From: Pleomorphomonas carboxyditropha
GTDB taxonomy: Bacteria > Pseudomonadota > Alphaproteobacteria > Rhizobiales > Pleomorphomonadaceae
Length of the DNA: 64,000 bases
Direction: 5' to 3'
Assembly (NCBI RefSeq): GCF_002770725.1
Contig: NZ_NQVN01000006.1
Location: 62,001 to 126,000, forward strand
Numbering within the stretch: the first letter of the stretch is position 1; every line of letters starts with the position of its first letter. A model generated the notes under the pieces. The model was not told where the DNA came from, did no database searches, and saw only the letters and a list, made by a program, of their open reading frames with translations. The translations under genes and the position numbers were made by a program. Shown here one piece after another: positions 26,734 through 36,073 of this stretch.

Positions 26734-29271
26734 TCAGGCGGTTTTCCTTCGCCCTTTCCTCCCGGAAGCCAGAGGCACCGCCGCGGCGCGAAAACCGTCC
26801 CAGGGATCCGCCGTCATCGCCGCGAGGCGAGCGGGCAGATTCGCAACCGTGAAGTAGGCCGGACCGATAGCGGGCTCCAGTTCCTCCCAGGTCACCGGCG
26901 TCGAGACCGCCGCGCCCGGACGGGCGCGGGTGGAATATGGCGCCACCGCCGTGGAGCCGCGCTGATTGCGCAGATAGTCGACCAGGATCTTTCCCCGCCG
27001 CTTCGACTTGGTGATGGTCGCCACGAAACGCTCCGGGCTGTCGGACGCCATGGCCTCGGCCAGCGACTTGGTGAAGGCCTTGACCTCGGGCCACTCGGCA
27101 GACGGCTTCAGCGGCGCGACGACGTGCAGGCCCTTGCCGCCGGAGGTCTTCACGAACGGGTTGAGACCGGCATCGGCAAGGCGCTGCCGGACCTCCTGCG
27201 CCGCGTCGAGGACAGCCTGCCACGGTACGTCGTCGCCCGGGTCGAGATCCAGCGTGATGATGTCGGGCCGTTCCCAGTCGGCCACCGTCGAGCCCCAGGG
27301 ATGGATTTCCAGCGCGGCCGACTGGACGAGCCCCATCAGCCCGTCGAGATCGTTGATGCTGACCAGCGGCTCCTCTTCGGGATCCTTGGGGTCGGTGACG
27401 ATGGCGATGTTGGGATTGAGGCCCTTCCAGGCGTGCTTCTGGAAGAACCGCTCGCCCTCGATGCCGCTGGGGCAGCGGAGAAGCGCCAGCGGGCGGCCGA
27501 CGACATAGGGCGCCATGAGGCGCCATACGTCGGCATAGAAGTCCGCGAGGCCTTCCTTGGTGATGCCCTCCTCGGGCCAGTACAGCCGGTCGGGATGGGT
27601 GAGCTTGACGGTCCGGCGCGGGGGCTTCGGCGCCGGGGCGCTGGCTTTCGCAACCTCGCGGGTGATCTCCTGCGCCGCCTTGTCTTCGCGCAGCCCACGG
27701 AAGGAGGCGTGGCGGAGATGTCCATCGGCGGTCCACGCCCGGAACTCGACCTCGGCGACCAATTCGGGGCGAACGTATCTGACGCCCCGGCGTTCGTCGG
27801 CCGTCATGGCGTTTTCGAACGGCTTCTCGTCGGTCCGGAGGCGCTCCAGCCGGGTCTGGAGAAGTTCGGCGACGCCGGCGCCGAAGCCGGTGCCGACGCG
27901 GCCGACATGCTGCAGCTTGCCGTCCTCGTAGATGCCGAGAGCCAGCGAACCGACGGCCGCGCGGGACACCGTCGACGGCACATAGCCGCCGATGACGAAC
28001 TCCTGCCTTGCCGAGCACTTCGACTTGACCCAGGTTTTCCCCCGGCCCGGACGATAGGGCGCGTCGCGCTGCTTCGAGACGATGCCTTCCAGGCTGAGGC
28101 GGCAGGCGTGCTGCAGCACCATCGCGCCGCTTTCGTCGAGATGTCCGCTGAACCGGATGACGCCATTGTCCCGAGGGACCAGCTTTTCGAGCAGGCTCTT
28201 GCGCTCGATCAGCAGCAGGCCCCTGAGATCGAAGCCGTCGAGATAGAGGAGATCGAAGACGTAGAAGACGAAGCGATCGGTTCGGCCGGCGCTCAGGTCG
28301 GCCTGAAGCGCCGAAAAATCCGAGGCGCCGGAATCCGTTTCCACCACCAGTTCGCCATCGACGATGGCCGAGCCCATGGGCAGGTCCTGGAGGGCCGACG
28401 GCACGCCCTTGCCGAATTTCCGGGTCCAGTCCAGTCCGCTGCGCGTCAGCAGCTTGACCCGGCCGGCCTCGACATGGGCGAGAAGGCGGTAGCCGTCGAA
28501 CTTGATCTCATGCAGCCATTTTTCACCGGTCGGCGCCGAGGATACCAATGTCGCCAGCATCGGCTCGACGACATCCGGCATGGGCGCTTTCCTGGCACCC
28601 TTGATATCGGCCGGATCCGGAGCGGCGGCTTCCGCTTCCGGCGCGGCCGGCGCCGGTTCCTCGGAAGATTTCTTCGGCTTGCGCGGCCTGGTGCGCTTTG
28701 CCGAAGCATTCGCGGCCACCTCTTCGAGCCCCCGGCCGGTCTTCACCGATTCCGGACGCTCCTCGAGAATGTCGGCGTCCGTCTCGCCGCGGGCGAACTC
28801 GTCGTCGCCTTTGATGAGAAGCCAGTTCTCGCGCTTTTCGCCGGGCTTGCCGTGCATGCGCACCAGGTGCCAGCGCCCCGTCAGCTTCTCGCCGGTAAGC
28901 TCGAACTCGAGGTGGCCCTTGGCATAGCCCTTGTGCGCGTCGCCGATGGGAGACCAGCTTCCCCGGTCCCACAGGACGACGGTGCCGCCGCCATATTCTC
29001 CCTTGGGAATCGTGCCTTCGAAATCGCCGTATTCGAGCGGGTGGTCCTCGACATGGACGGCAAGCCGCTTGTCGCCGGGGACGAGGCTGGGCCCCTTGGT
29101 CACCGCCCAGCTCTTGAGAACGCCGTCCATCTCCAGGCGGAAATCGTAGTGCAGGCGCGTGGCATCGTGCTTCTGGACGACGAAAGCCTTTCCCTCGGCC
29201 GAGGCGAGCTTTCCCTCCGGCTCGGACGTCGACTTGAAATTGCGTTTCCGGCGGTAGGTTTCGAGCGCCAT
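26734..29271 (-). CDS. ligD: ATP-dependent DNA ligase LigD, three domains
   Basis: An 845-residue end-joining enzyme. Residues 10-165 are the 3'-phosphoesterase domain (HDATRLHYDFRLEMDGVLKSWA region). After a Pro/Ala linker, residues 230-530 form the ATP-dependent ligase with adenylated Lys257 (KFDGYR) and the OB domain. Residues 555-840 are the primase-like polymerase (LTHPDRLYWPEEGITK; DLDPGDD metal site). The order phosphoesterase-ligase-polymerase is that of Pseudomonas and rhizobial LigD. It starts 2 bases after the stop of the second Ku, so both are one operon. Confidence 0.96.
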   Translation of the reverse strand: MALETYRRKRNFKSTSEPEGKLASAEGKAFVVQKHDATRLHYDFRLEMDGVLKSWAVTKGPSLVPGDKRLAVHVEDHPLEYGDFEGTIPKGEYGGGTVVLWDRGSWSPIGDAHKGYAKGHLEFELTGEKLTGRWHLVRMHGKPGEKRENWLLIKGDDEFARGETDADILEERPESVKTGRGLEEVAANASAKRTRPRKPKKSSEEPAPAAPEAEAAAPDPADIKGARKAPMPDVVEPMLATLVSSAPTGEKWLHEIKFDGYRLLAHVEAGRVKLLTRSGLDWTRKFGKGVPSALQDLPMGSAIVDGELVVETDSGASDFSALQADLSAGRTDRFVFYVFDLLYLDGFDLRGLLLIERKSLLEKLVPRDNGVIRFSGHLDESGAMVLQHACRLSLEGIVSKQRDAPYRPGRGKTWVKSKCSARQEFVIGGYVPSTVSRAAVGSLALGIYEDGKLQHVGRVGTGFGAGVAELLQTRLERLRTDEKPFENAMTADERRGVRYVRPELVAEVEFRAWTADGHLRHASFRGLREDKAAQEITREVAKASAPAPKPPRRTVKLTHPDRLYWPEEGITKEGLADFYADVWRLMAPYVVGRPLALLRCPSGIEGERFFQKHAWKGLNPNIAIVTDPKDPEEEPLVSINDLDGLMGLVQSAALEIHPWGSTVADWERPDIITLDLDPGDDVPWQAVLDAAQEVRQRLADAGLNPFVKTSGGKGLHVVAPLKPSAEWPEVKAFTKSLAEAMASDSPERFVATITKSKRRGKILVDYLRNQRGSTAVAPYSTRARPGAAVSTPVTWEELEPAIGPAYFTVANLPARLAAMTADPWDGFRAAAVPLASGRKGRRKTA

Positions 29272-29273
29272 CG

Positions 29274-30107
29274 TCAACCTGCCTTCCTGCGCGAGCCGGA
29301 CCGCGATGCCGATGCGGCCTTGCCTTTCGACGGCTTGAGCGCGGCGCTTTCGCGAAGGGCGGCCATGAGGTCGACGACCTTCTCCTCCCTGACCTCCTTG
29401 CGGCGCGGGATCTTCCTGCCCTCGATCTTCGCCTTCACCAGTTCGGCCAGCGCCGTCTCGTAGCGATCGTCGAACTCGGTGATGTCGAACGTGCCCATCT
29501 TGGTGTCGATGATGTGCTCGGCCAGCTCGAGCATCTCGCCCTTGATCTTGAGGTCGGGAATGTCCCGAAACGCCTCCGCCGCCGCGCGGACCTCGTAGTC
29601 GAAGTTGAGGGTGGTGGCGATCAGCCCGTCGTCGTGCGGCCGGATCAGCAGGGTGCGGACGCGGCGGAACAGCATGGTGCGGGCGATGGCGGCGACCTTC
29701 TGCTCCCTGAGGCCTTCCCTGATGATGGCGTAGGCCTCCTCGGCGACGCGGTCCGACGGGGCGAGGTAATAGGGCTTGTCGAAATAGACGTCGTCGATGT
29801 CGCCGCAGCCGATGAAGGCCGACACCGACAGCGTCTTGTCGCTCTCGGGAACGGCGGCCGCCAGTTCCTCGGGCGTGAGCTCGATGTAGTTGCCCTCGCT
29901 GACCTCGTAGCCCTTGACCTGGTCCTCGCGGTCGACCGGCTTCTCGGTTTCGGAATCGATATACTGGCGCTCGACGCGGTTGCCGGTCGTCCGGTTGAGG
30001 GTATGGAAGACGATGCGCTCGGAGGTCGACGCCGCCGTGTAGAGCGAGACGGGGCAGATGACCTCGGCGATCTTCAGAACGCCCTTCCAGTTCGCGCGTG
30101 GTGCCAT
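29274..30107 (-). CDS. ku: Ku protein, second copy
   Basis: A 277-residue Ku paralogue with the core beginning at WKGVLKIAEVICPVSLY and a C-terminal LigD-contact stretch (KVVDLMAALRESA) followed by a basic Ser/Lys/Arg tail. It is the first gene of a ku-ligD operon. The ATG at 30107 gives the family's usual MAPRANWKG start. Two Ku proteins in one locus are known in Sinorhizobium, where several Ku genes exist and may act in different conditions or as heterodimers; the division of labour here is unknown. Confidence 0.95.
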   Translation of the reverse strand: MAPRANWKGVLKIAEVICPVSLYTAASTSERIVFHTLNRTTGNRVERQYIDSETEKPVDREDQVKGYEVSEGNYIELTPEELAAAVPESDKTLSVSAFIGCGDIDDVYFDKPYYLAPSDRVAEEAYAIIREGLREQKVAAIARTMLFRRVRTLLIRPHDDGLIATTLNFDYEVRAAAEAFRDIPDLKIKGEMLELAEHIIDTKMGTFDITEFDDRYETALAELVKAKIEGRKIPRRKEVREEKVVDLMAALRESAALKPSKGKAASASRSGSRRKAG

Positions 30108-30208
30108 GGCTCTCGTCCCGCTTTCGAGGACAGGCGGCAATCGCCCTCTTCCGACGAAGCAGGAACTCACGGGCGGGAACCACGGTTCCGGAAAGCACGA
30201 GACCCCGG

Positions 30209-30249
30209 CAAATAAACGAAGCTCCGGACACCCTCGGGGTATCCGGAGC
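30209..30249 (-). terminator. Terminator of nrdJ
   Basis: A 13-base-pair stem with one G-U (GCTCCGGATACCC on the minus strand) and a 3-base loop occupies 30221-30249, followed on the minus strand by a T-rich stretch (TTCGTTTATTT). It lies 30 bases after the nrdJ stop and before the ku2-ligD operon, so it separates the two transcripts. Confidence 0.8.
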
Positions 30250-30278
30250 ATTCTGCCTTGCAAAAAAGGCCGGTTAAC

Positions 30279-33200
30279 TCAGCTACAGCCGCTCGTCGAG
30301 CCGCAGGTGTCGCACTTCAGGCAGGTGCCGTTGCGCACCATGGTGAAGTTGCCGCACTCCGAGCAGGATTCGCCCTCGTAGCCCTTCATGCGGGCGTGGG
30401 CGACGCGGGTGGCGTAGTCGGGCTGGGCCTGGGTCGAGCCGACCGCCGATGGCGCCGGCGTTTCCTCGGCGTCGCGGCGGAAGGCGGTGGCGGCCGAGCC
30501 GCCGACGCCGGTCACCGCCGCGCCGCCGCGCGCCGTCGCGAAGGCCGAGACGTTGGCGCCGGTCGCGCCGGCGCCGGCCGAGCCCTTCGGGTCCGGCGTG
30601 GCGGAGACCAGCTTGAGCTGCTTGCCGCGCACCAAGCCCTTGGAAACCACCGCCTCGCCGCCGCGGCCGCTGGTGTCCCTGCCCTCGCCGCCCGACGGCT
30701 TCAGGTCGTCCGGCACCACGTGCGCCAGCTCGTAGCGGCCGAGGTAGGAGACGGCGAGCTCGCGGAACACGTAGTCGAGGATCGACGTGGCGTTCTTGAT
30801 CATCTCGTTGCCCTGCACCATGCCCGCCGGCTCGAAGCGGGTGAAGGTGAAGGCGTCGACATATTCCTCGAGCGGCACGCCCCACTGCAGGCCGAGCGAC
30901 ACCGAGATGGCGAAGTTGTTGAGGAGAGCCCGCAGCGCCGAGCCTTCCTTGTTCATGTCGATGAAGATCTCGCCGAGGCGGCCGTCGTCGTATTCGCCGG
31001 TGCGCAGGAACAGCGTGTGGCCGCCGATCTTGGCCTTCTGCGTGTAGCCCTTGCGGCGGGTCGGCAGCTTCTCCTGCTCGCGGTCGCGCACGTGCTTTTC
31101 GACGATGCGCTCGACGATCTTCTCGGAGATCAGTGCGGCGCGCGTGGCGGCCGGCAGGGCGGCCAGCGCCTCGGCGGCATCCTCGGCCTCGTCGTCCTCG
31201 TCGGCGAGAAGCTGCGAGTTCAGCGGCTGGCTGAGCTTGGAGCCGTCGCGATAAAGCGCGTTGGCCTTGAGCGCCAGACGCCAGGACAGCATATAGGCTT
31301 CCTTGCAATCTTCGACGGTGGCGTCGTTCGGCATGTTGATGGTCTTGGAGATGGCGCCCGAGATGAACGGCTGCGCCGCCGCCATCATGCGGATGTGGCT
31401 CTCCACCGACAGGAAGCGCTTGCCGATGCGGCCGCAGGGGTTGGCGCAGTCGAACACCGGCAGATGCTCGGCCTTGAGGTGCGGCGCGCCCTCCAGCGTC
31501 ATGGCGCCGCAGACGTGGGTGTTGGCGGCCTCGATGTCGGCCTTGGAGAAGCCCATGTGGGCGAGAAGCTCGAAGGACGGATCGTTCATCTGGGCGTCGC
31601 TGACGCCGAGCTTCTTCATCTCGTCGTCGCCGAGCGTCCAGCGGTTGAACACGAACTTGATGTCGAAGGCGCTCTTCAGCGCGCCCTTCACCTTGTCGAT
31701 GGCGGCGTCCGACATGCCCTTGGCCCGGAGCGAGCCGGGGTTGACGGCCGGCGCCTGGTCGATGGAGGCGTGGCCGACGGCATAGGCCTCGATCTCGGCG
31801 ATCTGGCTTTCCGTGTAGCCGAGCGTGCGCAGCGCTTCCGGCACGGCGCGGTTGATGATCTTGAAGTAGCCGCCGCCGGCCAGCTTCTTGAACTTCACCA
31901 GGGCGAAGTCGGGCTCGATGCCGGTGGTGTCGCAGTCCATGACCAGGCCGATGGTGCCGGTCGGCGCGATCACCGAAACCTGCGCATTGCGGTAGCCGTG
32001 CTTCTCGCCGAGGGCGAGCGCGGCGTCCCACGACGCAATGGCGGCGTCGAGCAGCGGCTTGTCCTTGATCGAAGCGTGATCGAGCGGCACCGGCAGCGTG
32101 TTGAGCTTCTCGTAACCGGTCGCCTTGCCGTGGGCGGCGAGGCGATGGTTGCGGATGACGCGCAGCATGTCCTGGGCGTTCTTCTTGTAGCCGGAGAACG
32201 GCCCGAGCTCCCTGGCCATCTCGGCCGAGGTGGCGTAGGCGACGCCGGTCATCACCGCGGTGATGGCGCCGCAGATGGCGCGGCCCTCGGCGCTGTCATA
32301 GGGAATGCCCGACGACATCAGGAGGCCGCCGATGTTGGCATAGCCGAGGCCGAGGGTGCGGAAGTCGTAGGAGAGCTGGGCGATCTGGCGCGAGGGGAAC
32401 TGCGCCATGGTCACCGACGTTTCCAGCACCACCGTCCAGAACCGGCAGACGTGCTTGAAGCCCTCGACGTCGAAGCTCTTGTCGGCGTTGAGGAAGGGCA
32501 ACAGGTTGACGGAGGCGAGATTGCAGGCCGTGTCGTCGAGGAACATGTATTCCGAGCACGGATTGGAGGCGCGGATCTCGCCCGACTGCGGCGCGGTGTG
32601 CCAGTCGTTGATGGTGGTGTGGTACTGGATGCCCGGATCGGCCGACGCCCAGGCGGCATAGCCGATCTTCTCCCAGAGGTCCGACGCCTCCAGCGTCTTG
32701 ACGACGCGGCCGTCCTTGCGGGCGGTCAGGTTCCACTTGCCGCCGGTCTCGACCGACCGCAGGAAGGCGTCGGTGACGCGCACCGAGTTGTTGGAGTTCT
32801 GGCCGGCGACGGTGAGATAGGCCTCGGAATCCCAGTCGGTGTCGTAGACCGGGAACTCGATCGAGGTATAGCCCTGCTTGGCGAACTGGATGACGCGGCG
32901 GATGTAGTTCTCCGGCACCAGCGCCTTCTTGGCGGCGCGCAGCTCGCGCTTGAGGCCGGCATTCTTCAGCGGATCGAAACGGTCGTCGCCGGTCGCCTCC
33001 TCGGCGGTGATCGCCGCCATGATGGCCGTGAGGTGCTTGGAACAGATCTTGGAGCCGGTGACCAGCGCCGCCACCTTCTGCTCTTCCTTGACCTTCCAGT
33101 TGATGTACTGCTCGATGTCGGGATGGTCGATGTCGACCACCACCATCTTGGCGGCGCGGCGCGTCGTGCCGCCCGACTTGATGGCGCCGGCGGCGCGGTC

Positions 33201-33983
33201 GCCGATCTTCAGGAAGCTCATCAGGCCGGACGACTTGCCGCCGCCCGCCAGCTTCTCGCCCTCGCCCCTGAGCTTGGAGAAGTTGGAACCGGTGCCCGAG
33301 CCGTACTTGAACAGGCGCGCCTCGCGGACCCACAGGTCCATGATGCCGCTTTCATTGACGAGGTCGTCCTCGACCGACTGGATGAAGCAGGCATGCGGCT
33401 GCGGATGCTCGTAGGCCGTGGCCGAGCGGACGAGCTTGCCGGTCTTGAAGTCGACGTAATAGTGGCCCTGGCTCGGGCCGTCGATGCCATAGGCCCAATG
33501 GAGGCCGGTGTTGAACCACTGCGGCGAGTTGGGGGCGACGCGCTGGGTGGCCAACATGTAGCGGAGCTCGTCGTGGAAAGCGTGCGCCGCCTCTTCCGAC
33601 GAGAAATGACCGGCCTTCCAGCCCCAATAGGTCCAGGTGCCGGCCAGGCGGTCGAACACCTGCCGCGCATCGGTCTCGCCGATAATGCGTTCGGCCTCCG
33701 GCAGCTTGGCGAGCGCCTCCTCGTCGGGCACGGACCGCCACAGCCAGGAGGGAACGGAGTTCTCCTCGACGCGCTTCAGGACCGCCGGCACGCCGGCCTT
33801 GCGGAAATATTTCTGGGCCAGGATGTCGCTCGCCACCTGGCTCCAGGCGGCCGGCACGTGGATGTCGGCGGCGCGGAAGACGACGGACCCGTCGGGATTG
33901 CGGATCTCGCTGACCGCCACGCGGAACTCGATTCCGTCGTATGGCGAGTGCCCTTCCTTGGTAAAGCGCCGCTCGAACAACAT
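30279..33983 (-). CDS. nrdJ: Vitamin B12-dependent ribonucleotide reductase (class II)
   Basis: A 1234-residue enzyme that reduces ribonucleotides to deoxyribonucleotides with adenosylcobalamin as radical source, independent of oxygen. Motifs include [29 protein letters not shown] and [20 protein letters not shown]. The C-terminus carries the redox and zinc-ribbon cysteines ([22 protein letters not shown]). This long form with zinc ribbon is the standard alphaproteobacterial NrdJ. A pair of NrdR-box-like palindromes lies 130-180 bases upstream. The cell therefore depends on cobalamin for DNA synthesis unless it also has class I genes elsewhere. Confidence 0.97.
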   Translation of the reverse strand: MLFERRFTKEGHSPYDGIEFRVAVSEIRNPDGSVVFRAADIHVPAAWSQVASDILAQKYFRKAGVPAVLKRVEENSVPSWLWRSVPDEEALAKLPEAERIIGETDARQVFDRLAGTWTYWGWKAGHFSSEEAAHAFHDELRYMLATQRVAPNSPQWFNTGLHWAYGIDGPSQGHYYVDFKTGKLVRSATAYEHPQPHACFIQSVEDDLVNESGIMDLWVREARLFKYGSGTGSNFSKLRGEGEKLAGGGKSSGLMSFLKIGDRAAGAIKSGGTTRRAAKMVVVDIDHPDIEQYINWKVKEEQKVAALVTGSKICSKHLTAIMAAITAEEATGDDRFDPLKNAGLKRELRAAKKALVPENYIRRVIQFAKQGYTSIEFPVYDTDWDSEAYLTVAGQNSNNSVRVTDAFLRSVETGGKWNLTARKDGRVVKTLEASDLWEKIGYAAWASADPGIQYHTTINDWHTAPQSGEIRASNPCSEYMFLDDTACNLASVNLLPFLNADKSFDVEGFKHVCRFWTVVLETSVTMAQFPSRQIAQLSYDFRTLGLGYANIGGLLMSSGIPYDSAEGRAICGAITAVMTGVAYATSAEMARELGPFSGYKKNAQDMLRVIRNHRLAAHGKATGYEKLNTLPVPLDHASIKDKPLLDAAIASWDAALALGEKHGYRNAQVSVIAPTGTIGLVMDCDTTGIEPDFALVKFKKLAGGGYFKIINRAVPEALRTLGYTESQIAEIEAYAVGHASIDQAPAVNPGSLRAKGMSDAAIDKVKGALKSAFDIKFVFNRWTLGDDEMKKLGVSDAQMNDPSFELLAHMGFSKADIEAANTHVCGAMTLEGAPHLKAEHLPVFDCANPCGRIGKRFLSVESHIRMMAAAQPFISGAISKTINMPNDATVEDCKEAYMLSWRLALKANALYRDGSKLSQPLNSQLLADEDDEAEDAAEALAALPAATRAALISEKIVERIVEKHVRDREQEKLPTRRKGYTQKAKIGGHTLFLRTGEYDDGRLGEIFIDMNKEGSALRALLNNFAISVSLGLQWGVPLEEYVDAFTFTRFEPAGMVQGNEMIKNATSILDYVFRELAVSYLGRYELAHVVPDDLKPSGGEGRDTSGRGGEAVVSKGLVRGKQLKLVSATPDPKGSAGAGATGANVSAFATARGGAAVTGVGGSAATAFRRDAEETPAPSAVGSTQAQPDYATRVAHARMKGYEGESCSECGNFTMVRNGTCLKCDTCGSTSGCS

Positions 33984-34111
33984 TGTTTAGCCCCTTGAAA
34001 TCTGCCGGAAACGCACCGCGCGGGCACGCCCGTTCATCCTGTTCGGTCCATTTTACGTCCGTGGACACCATTTGCGGAAATGACGCGGAATTCCGGTCGT
34101 TCGCCGGCTCC

Positions 34112-34127
34112 GCACTTCATCTTGTGC
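34112..34127. promoter_or_regulatory. NrdR-box-like palindrome 1
   Basis: GCACTTCATCTTGTGC agrees with most conserved positions of the NrdR box (C-W-x-x-A-T-x-T-W-G), missing only one. It is centred 33 bases from a second such site, about three helical turns, as expected for paired NrdR boxes before reductase genes. NrdR would repress nrdJ when dATP is high. Confidence 0.55.
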
Positions 34128-34144
34128 CCACACCGCTCAACTGG

Positions 34145-34160
34145 CCCCTACATGTAGGGT
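34145..34160. promoter_or_regulatory. NrdR-box-like palindrome 2
   Basis: The core CCCTACATGTAGGG (34146-34159) is a perfect 14-base palindrome and fits every strongly conserved position of the NrdR core C-W-A-x-A-T-x-T-W-G. It is the distal of two boxes upstream of nrdJ. Confidence 0.65.
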
Positions 34161-34638
34161 TCAGCCGATTCCGTAAATTAAGTGTTAACGCGTTTTCCCC
34201 AAACTTCGGAAGCTTTCAACAACCTTCGCCGGCCGGCCCGGATTTCACGCCTCGATGCATGATTACGTCTTGACGGAGCTTTGCCGGCAACCGATTCGCA
34301 GCGTCGATTCCCAACGCCGAACCAACTCGATAAAGGCCGGTGCCGTCCATGTGCCCGCTATCCCGAAGGCGGCGCGGACTCACTGGCGACAGAGGGGGGA
34401 TTTTAGACCACTCCCCCGTCCATGACAACATCATGTAGCGCAGAAGTGATCGCATCATACCACATATAGAAAATATTGATTTTCCTGCATTTCCGGCGAC
34501 CGGATTCAGACAACCTCAACCATATCGATTCAACGGTTCTTGAGGCTTTTCTGGTCTGATCGGCGTCACTGCCAATTCCGGCGCGCGCCTTTCCTGACAA
34601 CGCGCGCCACCGTGCACGAGTTCCGGAGCCGACGCGAC

Positions 34639-35361
34639 ATGCCGCATCATGCCACCTATGCCGTTCCCAACGAGCAGCTTGATGTCGTGGTCATCGACGA
34701 CTCCCGGACCATGCAGGGCATCATCCGCTCGATGCTGAACGCCATGAAAGTGCGGCGCATCCGGCTGTTCGACAGCACCGAGACCGCCCTGCACGCCATG
34801 CTGAACGAGCCTCCCAGCCTGATCATCTGCGAATGGAAGGCCGGTCTCGTCAGCGGGCACCAGTTGCTGCGCATGGTGCGGGCCCGCTTCATGGAGCCGC
34901 TCTGCTACGTTCCGGTCATCATCCTGACGGCGACGCCGACGCGCGCCATCATCGACAAGGCCATGGCGGCCGGCGCCAACCTCATCGTCGTCAAGCCGAT
35001 CTCGCCGGCGGTGCTGCAGGAACGCATCGGCTGGCTGCAGCGCGACCAGCGCGAGCTGGTTCTCGGGCCACGCGGCGCCTTCGAGATCGAAGGGGTGCGC
35101 GAATCGATGCTGGCCCAGAAGGAGCGGGCCGCCGCCGTGCGCAAGGCGGCGATCACCAAGCCGGCCGCCAAGCCGGAAGGCGTAGCGCCGCCCGCCGCCC
35201 AGGAAGAGGCCGGCAACGGCAGCATGGCCGCCGACCAGTGGCAGGCCTTTCTGCGCACCAAGGAACAGCTCGAGCGCAAGGCCGGCCTCAAACCCGGCGA
35301 AGCCGCCCCGGCGCCGAAGCCGTCGATCAAGCCGGCCTGGACGGCGCTCCGCCGGGTATGA
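34639..35361 (+). CDS. Receiver-domain protein with Glu at the phosphoacceptor site
   Basis: A 240-residue protein whose first 130 residues form a CheY-like receiver and whose remainder is an Ala/Lys/Pro-rich tail with no recognised output domain. The acidic pair Asp20-Asp21, Thr97 and Lys119 (VVKP) are present, but the residue that should be the phosphorylated Asp is Glu65 (LIICEW). Glu there often mimics the phosphorylated state, so the protein may be permanently active or not phosphorylated. The ATG at 34639 was chosen because GGAG precedes it and the receiver begins soon after. The partner is unknown. Confidence 0.8.
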   Translation: MPHHATYAVPNEQLDVVVIDDSRTMQGIIRSMLNAMKVRRIRLFDSTETALHAMLNEPPSLIICEWKAGLVSGHQLLRMVRARFMEPLCYVPVIILTATPTRAIIDKAMAAGANLIVVKPISPAVLQERIGWLQRDQRELVLGPRGAFEIEGVRESMLAQKERAAAVRKAAITKPAAKPEGVAPPAAQEEAGNGSMAADQWQAFLRTKEQLERKAGLKPGEAAPAPKPSIKPAWTALRRV

Positions 35362-35481
35362 GCCCACTGCCGCAAAAAGCCGAAGGCGGCTCTGGACAAG
35401 ACCTTGCCGCCTCGCCATAGTCCGCGCAACTACGTGGATGGCAAGGCCGTCGGTCGCGCCGATGCGATGGGTTCGGAGATC

Positions 35482-35874
35482 ATGACCTTCAAGGAACTGC
35501 TGACCGAAATCTTCACCTGGTGGAACGGACAGACGCTCGGCACCCGCTTCTTCACCTGGAAGAAGGGCCAGCGCGTCGGCGAGGACGAGCTGGGCAACGT
35601 CTACTACCAGACGAAGAACGGCGCCCGTCGCTGGGTGATCTACAACGGCGAGGCCGACGCCTCGAAGATCTCGGCCAGCTGGCACGGCTGGATGCATTAC
35701 CGCGTCGACGAGCCGCCGACCAGCGAGCATTATCGGCCGCGCGACTGGCAGAAGCCGCACCGGCCCAATTTCACCGGCACGGCCGCCGCCTACCGGCCCA
35801 AGGGGTCGCTCGCCTCGGCCGAGGGACGCCCGGCCGTGACGGGCGACTACGACGCCTGGACGCCCGGCTCCTGA
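35482..35874 (+). CDS. NDUFA12-like NADH:ubiquinone oxidoreductase accessory subunit
   Basis: A 130-residue homologue of the mitochondrial complex I 17.2 kDa (NDUFA12/B17.2) subunit, which in alphaproteobacteria is an accessory subunit of NDH-1. The hallmark TWWNGQTLGTRFFTWKKGQRVGEDELGNVYYQ occupies residues 12-43, and the WHGWMHY region follows. The tail is Pro/Arg-rich. The ATG at 35482 has GGAG only three bases away; an ATG at 35467 is an alternative. In related genomes this gene lies beside DUF2155 and aat, as it does here with a nucleoside hydrolase inserted. Confidence 0.93.
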   Translation: MTFKELLTEIFTWWNGQTLGTRFFTWKKGQRVGEDELGNVYYQTKNGARRWVIYNGEADASKISASWHGWMHYRVDEPPTSEHYRPRDWQKPHRPNFTGTAAAYRPKGSLASAEGRPAVTGDYDAWTPGS

Positions 35875-36073
35875 ATTTCGGGACCGGCGGGCACGCGCAG
35901 CGGACAGACGACGGGACGGATCGCTCCGTCCCGTTTTTCATTGGGCGGCGGAAAAGCCGGCCGGGGCGGCAGGCGCCGTTGGACTCGCCTTAGGGAAGCG
36001 GATAAGGTCGCAATTCAAATGGGTTAGTCCATTCGCCCACGATCGGTGGACGGTGAACGGAGGAATATTTCGG

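Larger units (their letters stand above)
33984..34638. other. Non-coding region between nrdJ and the receiver gene
   Basis: About 650 bases between divergent genes. It holds the two NrdR-like palindromes at 34112-34127 and 34145-34160 and an AT-rich stretch at 34440-34500 that may hold the promoter of the receiver gene. I see no cobalamin riboswitch, no RNA gene and no supported small gene. Confidence 0.4.

Noticed and set aside
27124-29463. Open frame of 779 codons opposite ligD
   Set aside because: Antisense shadow; the minus frame shows all three LigD domains.
30258-33998. Long open frame on the plus strand opposite nrdJ
   Set aside because: Antisense shadow of nrdJ; the minus frame is a full class II reductase.
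33984-34638. Cobalamin riboswitch before the B12-dependent reductase
   Set aside because: No B12-box-like sequence or riboswitch-like fold is apparent; the palindromes fit NrdR boxes better.
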